DNA of 64,000 nucleotides from Rhizomys pruinosus (taxonomy: Eukaryota; Chordata; Mammalia; Rodentia; Spalacidae), in the NCBI GenBank assembly GCA_009823505.1, contig VZQC01012261.1, positions 2,194,279 to 2,258,278 on the forward strand, in the 5' to 3' direction. This document shows positions 59,925 through 64,000 of this stretch, piece by piece (position 1 is the first letter of the stretch; every line of letters starts with the position of its first letter). Made by a program: the position numbers and the translations under genes. Below the pieces are notes generated by a model, which saw only the letters and a program-made list of their open reading frames with translations, was not told the DNA's origin and searched no databases.

Positions 59925-60000
59925 TCCTCGCGCGTGCGCGCAGTCTCGGGACCGCGCGCCCTCTGCGGTCTCCTAGGTAGCGGAGAGATGGACTGCTGTC

Positions 60001-60633
60001 AATGAGTCCTCTTGAGTCTGCGGCCGAAAACCTGTAGATGACTGAAGACCCCTAGTTTCTTCAGTAGAAAACGGCCGATGTCTTAAAGCCTGCCGTGCAG
60101 CGCTGATTCATGAGCTGTGTAAATAAAATGGGTAATATTGACTACTTGGCTCCCAACTTAGTAGTTTGACCTACTGATTTCAAACCACATGCGGGTGTTT
60201 TTCCCCAAAGGGTATTGCATTTTACTAAAACCCTCCGCTTTCCAATGTAAAGATTTCCTGGTAGGTACCAGGTACTGGAAAGGCGTCAGGATTAGTCCTG
60301 TGACAACGCATCCCATTCATCTCTTTGTCAGAGTTCTTATTAGAGAGAGAAGTAATCTGAAGTTCACAAAGATGCTCTCCAGAAATTGAATTTCTTCCTC
60401 CTTGATGTCTTCTGCCTTCCCTATTGTAGCTGTGGGTTTGGTGGGCCAGAATGGGCTCTCCCAGATCAATGATCACCTACCCCAGGAGTAGGTTCCTCTC
60501 CACTCCCAGGGCCCTGAGAGAACTGACCAAAGACTGTGCTCTCCTTTTGCTTCTGTTTTCTATTTTGTTGCTATTGGTCCCTGCAGTGAGCAAGTTCTCC
60601 CTGATAGGCAGTATTTGAATTAGAACTCTTTCT
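60001..60633. other. No feature recognised downstream of the island
   Basis: About 630 bases of falling GC content. Could include 5'-UTR or intron of a plus-strand transcript; no coding signal trusted. Confidence 0.45.
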
Positions 60634-60634
60634 G

Positions 60635-60790
60635 AGCCGGGCGTGGCGCTCACGCCTTTAATCCTAGCATTTGGGAGGCAGAGGCAGGCAGATCTACGTG
60701 AGTTCAAGGCCAGCCTGGTCTACAGAGTGAGTTCCAGGACAGCTGGGACTACAGGGAGACCCTGTCTCGAAAAGACCAAAAAAAAAAAAG
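60635..60790 (+). mobile_element. B1 SINE
   Basis: Young copy. 'agaactctttctgag' occurs exactly on both sides. Confidence 0.97.
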
Positions 60791-61206
60791 AACTCTTTCT
60801 GAGTATTTGTTGCAACAATGACCAAACAAAAAGCGAATTGGTGGATTACCGTAGGATATTTATCATTTGAAAGGAAAGATAGGCAATGTAGACATATAAA
60901 GTAAAGTTCCTACAATAGAAAAGAAGAGCCATGAATCCCATCAGGCCAGGTACCTTTAAATACTGAGGCCTATTTATTTTTCCTTTCCACATCCTTCCCT
61001 AGACAATCCTGCTTGTCTCCATCATCCACTATTTTGACATCAAATACTACAAACTTCTACTCGCTTTATAAATTTGCTAAGCCTGGAGAACTTTCCTATT
61101 CTACTTCAATGTTTCATCAACACGCGTTGTGACTGCCAAGGACAGAATAAGATATCTATTCCGTGGCTCTTATGTTGTTGTTATTCTTTTTTAAAATGTT
61201 TTATTT
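60791..61206. other. No feature recognised
   Basis: About 415 bases. Confidence 0.5.
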
Positions 61207-61207
61207 G

Positions 61208-61370
61208 CCGGGTCTTGTGGCACACACCTTTAATCCTAGCACTTGGGAGGCAGAGGCAGGTGGATCTTTGTGAGTTCAAGGCCAGCCTGGTCTACAAGGT
61301 GAGTTCCAGGACAGCTGGGGCTACAGGGAGACCCTGTCTCAAAAAGACCAAAAGAAAAAAAAAAAAAAAG
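61208..61370 (+). mobile_element. B1 SINE
   Basis: 'gccgggtcttgtggcacac' to 'cctgtctcaaaaagacc' and A-tail. Confidence 0.95.
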
Positions 61371-61786
61371 AAACTAACCTTGCCATATTGTATGTGTTAG
61401 GTAACCAGGTGTCAGTTTTCTCTGTTCGTCCCCCGTTGATAGCACCACTATGACTATAAACACAAGGACTCTTCCTCTCTACCCCATTCCAAGATCAGCA
61501 CCTCTCTCCATGATTAATTCCCTATATGAGGCGCTCTGCCTATCTCACAGCCCTACAGACAATCCCAATATTCCTGGAGTTTGGCACCATCCTGTACAGT
61601 CCTTAGGGCTGGGAGTTTCAACAGGAAGGAAATAAGAGAATGCCAAAAAGCATCTGGAAATTTCGCTAGACTCCATGTGGAATTTCAGCCCACATTTCCA
61701 TCTACCTCACACTAACTGCTTTCTTTCTGTAAAGAGACAGGAACAAGACATTGTACTGAAAAAAGCACCAAGATGAAAAAGAAGAG
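61371..61786. other. No feature recognised
   Basis: About 415 bases with no repeat or clear exon. Confidence 0.5.
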
Positions 61787-61942
61787 GCCAGGTATGGTGG
61801 CACATACCTTTAATTCCAGCCCAGAAGCAGGTAGATGTCTGTGAGTTCAAGGCCAGCCGGGTCTACATAGGGAGTTCTAGGCCAGTTGGGGCTAAAAGGA
61901 GACCTTGTCTCAAAAAGACCAAAAATTAATTAATTAATTAAT
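61787..61942 (+). mobile_element. B1 SINE with (TTAA)n tail
   Basis: 'ggccaggtatggtggcacat' to 'cttgtctcaaaaagacc', then 'attaattaattaatta'. Confidence 0.92.
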
Positions 61943-61952
61943 TGAAAAAGAA

Positions 61953-62155
61953 GGGGCTGGAGAGATGACTCAGCAGTTAAGAGCACTGGCTGCTCTTACA
62001 GAAGACCCCAGGTTCAGTTCCCAGCACCCACATGGCAGCTAACAAATTCTGTAACTCCAATTAACAACAAGTGGTAATTCCAATTCCAGGGAATCTGACA
62101 AGGTTGTTCTTACATATGCAGGTATAACACTCATAAAATAAAAATAAATACATCA
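61953..62155 (+). mobile_element. B2-type SINE (O) with internal repeat
   Basis: 'aggggctggagagatgactc'. The centre has a longer duplication ('gtaactccaattaacaac', then 'ggtaattccaattccag'). Confidence 0.88.
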
Positions 62156-62407
62156 AAAAATTTTTTTAACAAAACTGGAGCCCTTCAGAGTAGTTCTAGG
62201 TCCAGAGCATAGTCTCCTGTCTGCCTCCTCAGCCACAGTTTGTGGTTTCCTTTTCTTCTTCTTCATGATGTTTCTGATAGGTATTGAGTTGCTCAAAGCT
62301 CAACTATGTTCTTGCCCCACACATCAGTATAATTATGATGCTGACTTCTCCAAGACAACTTTTCTTTGTTTCTCTGTCCTAAGAGCTCTTGCTATAACTT
62401 CCTAGAA
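62156..62407. other. No feature recognised
   Basis: About 250 bases between a SINE and the L1 end. Confidence 0.5.
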
Positions 62408-62638
62408 ATACTTTTTTCTTTTTTTATTTATTGTTTTATATATATTTTGTACAAGATTGTTATGAATCAAATCTAAATCCATGTCCCCCTCCCTACCCCC
62501 CCACCCCAACAGAGCTCATGCATCCTGCCATATATGTTTTTCATCTTTTTCTCAGTCTTTCCCAAATTTTCTACATGCAAGCTGACTGTTTCGAGCAGAA
62601 GTTCACTGTTTCAGTCAGTTCTTTGATGCAGTCTTTTC

Positions 62639-62672
62639 TGTTGTTGTTGTTGTTGTTATTGTTGTTGTTGTT
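62639..62672 (+). repeat. (TTG)n run in the L1 3' UTR
   Basis: About 11 TTG units with one TTA. Confidence 0.92.
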
Positions 62673-62829
62673 CCAATATGCATCACTCCCAACTACTTTG
62701 ACAAAAGCTCAAGGAGCCCTGCACGAGAAATACTTACTACTAGGTAATTGGTGCTAGCATCCACAGATGAGGGATACCATCGTCGTTTGTTTTTCTGGGA
62801 CTGTGTTACTTCACGTAACATAATATCTT

Positions 62830-63087
62830 TTAGTTCCATCCATTTACCTGCAAGTTCATGATGTCATCTTTCCTTACTGCTGCATAGAACTCCATTATGT
62901 AGATGTACCACATTTTCTCTATCCACTTGTCAGTTGAGGGGCACTTGGGTTGGTTCCAGCTCTTTGCTATTGTGAAGAGACCTGAAATAAACATGGCTGT
63001 GCATGTATCTTGTGGGTATATATCCAGGAGTGGTATGACTGGGTCAGATGGCAAGCTCATTTTGAGTCTTCCAAACGTTCTCCACAC
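62830..63087 (-). pseudogene. L1 ORF2 extreme C-terminal fragment
   Basis: 85-codon frame with the ORF2 C-terminal signature 'KMWYIYIMEFYAAVRKDD' and 'PVIPLLDIYPQDTC'. It is separated from the upstream ORF2 piece by about 150 bases holding at least one stop or frame change. It lies in the region after the reverse-transcriptase domain. Confidence 0.88.
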
Positions 63088-63240
63088 TGCTTTCCATAGT
63101 GGCTGTACAAGTTTACATTCCCACCAGCAGTGGATGAGTGTTCCCCTTTCCCCACAACCTCTCCAACACTTGGTATCATTTGTTTACTTGATCCTAGCCA
63201 GTCTTATCAGAGTGAGATGATATCTTAAAGTGGTTTTAAC

Positions 63241-63837
63241 TTACATTTCCTTAATTATTAGCAACGTTGAACATTTTTTAAGATGTTTCTCAGCCATCTC
63301 TAATTCCTCACTTGTGAAGTCTCTGTTCAGCTTTTCCCTTCGTCCTTTGAGTGATTCATTTCTTTTCTTTCTTCTTTGTTTATCGACTAGTTTATATACT
63401 CTGGAAATCAATGCTTTGTCAGATGTATCTGTGGTGAAGGTTTCCTCCCACTCTGTGGGTTTTCTCTTCACTTCCTTGGTTGTTTCTTTTGATGTACAGA
63501 AGCTTTTGAGTTTAATGAGGTCCCATTTGTCAATTGTCGATCTTACTTCTTGCATAAATGCTGTCTGATTTAGGAAGTCTTTTCCTATGCCTATGTCTTG
63601 TAGGCTGCTGCCAACTTTTTCTTCTATCACCTTCAGAGTTTTGAGTTTCACACTGAGGTCTTTGATCCATCTGGAGTTGACTTTTGTACAAGGCAAGAGG
63701 TAGGGGTTTAATTTCATTCTTCTACAAGTGGTGATCCAGTTTTGCCAACACCACTTGCTGAAGATGCTGTCTTTCCTCCATTTTGTCTTCTTGGCCTCAT
63801 TGTCAAATATGAGGTAACTGAAATTGTTTATGCCCAA
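63241..63837 (-). pseudogene. L1 ORF2 C-terminal segment
   Basis: 198-codon open frame with recognisable ORF2 text: 'SKWCWQNWITTCRRMKLNPY', 'VRSTIDKWDLIKLKSFC' and 'MAEKHLKKCSTLLIIKEM'. It corresponds to the part between the reverse-transcriptase thumb and the cysteine-rich end. Upstream (63838 to the edge) ORF2 continues with a stop or shift; the catalytic domains lie outside the window. Confidence 0.92.
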
Positions 63838-64000
63838 GTTTGGATCTTCAGTTTTGTTCCATTCGTCACAGGTCTGTTACTGTGCCAGTACCAAGCTGTT
63901 TTATGGCTATAGCCTGTCAGTATAATTGAAAGTACTGGTACTAGAGATCCGCTCCCCTATATGCTCTTTTTCACTCGGTTTGCTTTGGCCTAATTCAGGG

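Larger units (their letters stand above)
58720..60000. promoter_or_regulatory. CpG island promoter, possibly bidirectional
   Basis: About 1.3 kb very rich in C+G with frequent CpG, in strong contrast to the CpG-poor rest of the window. No SINE or L1 is present. It contains GC boxes, two CCAAT boxes, YY1-, ETS- and NRF1-like motifs and a GCC-repeat 5'-UTR-like tract. There is no TATA box, which fits a housekeeping promoter. The long open frames across it in several frames (for example 59128-59976 plus) follow from the base composition and are not claimed as genes. Direction is not certain. Confidence 0.9.
62408..64000 (-). mobile_element. L1, 3' part, running off the window
   Basis: On the minus strand: ORF2 C-terminal half from the window edge to about 62830, then a 3' UTR with G-rich tract ('ggggtgggggggtaggg') and 'aataaataaaaa' end near 62410. 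The two long ORF2 pieces suggest a fairly young but dead copy. The UTR holds a (TTG)n run at 62639-62672. Confidence 0.93.

Noticed and set aside
59013..59976. Long GC-rich frames (183 and 282 codons) on the plus strand and several on the minus strand
   Set aside because: Overlapping frames on both strands of a CpG island, mostly Arg/Ala/Pro/Gly. Expected from composition. No preference for one frame.
1..64000. tRNA genes
   Set aside because: All tRNA-like sequences found are SINE heads (B2, ID, B4); none has a full cloverleaf with proper ends.
1..64000. CRISPR arrays, bacterial operons, phage genes
   Set aside because: The sequence is mammalian; tandem arrays are microsatellites, a minisatellite or SINE clusters.

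Overview
This is mammalian DNA from a muroid rodent. It is packed with B1 (7SL-derived) and B2-type (tRNA-derived) SINEs, with some B4 and ID-like copies, LINE-1 pieces, three kinds of LTR-like remnant, simple repeats and a retroposed U6 snRNA. The commonest B2-type SINE keeps the long 3' half of B3-like elements. Its youngest copies are nearly identical and carry a 17-bp internal duplication, so the genome is probably not house mouse or rat; I cannot name the species. B2-type copies are called 'D' (with the 17-bp duplication), 'S' (young, without it) and 'O' (older, B3-like). No complete protein-coding gene can be demonstrated.

Layout. 1-8.2 kb: SINEs nested in L1 3' debris, ending in a 0.6-kb polypurine tract. 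8.2-14.0 kb: one L1 copy whose 5' part is inverted relative to its 3' part (twin priming), interrupted by SINEs, a solo class II-type LTR (11137-11450) and a 947-base assembly gap (11687-12633). 14-20.5 kb: SINEs and L1 3'-UTR-like sequence with many single-base insertions and a probable false duplication, so base accuracy looks poor here. 20.5-58 kb: a dense SINE field with a U6 pseudogene (26049-26155), a solo MaLR/ERVL-type LTR with clear target-site duplication (33811-34284), three copies of a roughly 380-bp repeat I could not name, and an ancient MER5A-like transposon remnant (50822-51055). 58.1-60.1 kb: an unmethylated-type CpG island with GC boxes, CCAAT boxes and YY1-like and ETS-like sites. 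This is almost certainly a real promoter. A minus-strand first coding exon (ATG at 58797) and a possible in-phase second exon (about 58161-58383) are proposed but not proven. 60.1-64 kb: flanking sequence, then the 3' part of a minus-strand L1 with long ORF2 remnants running off the window edge.

Most interesting items. (1) A composite SINE with a B2-type head fused to a B1 body at the same junction in most copies: seven copies in this window, four of them bounded as whole units by target-site duplications. (2) A fold-back B2 whose inverted arms share private variants. (3) Several places where successive SINEs inserted at the same target, leaving three or four copies of one short target sequence.
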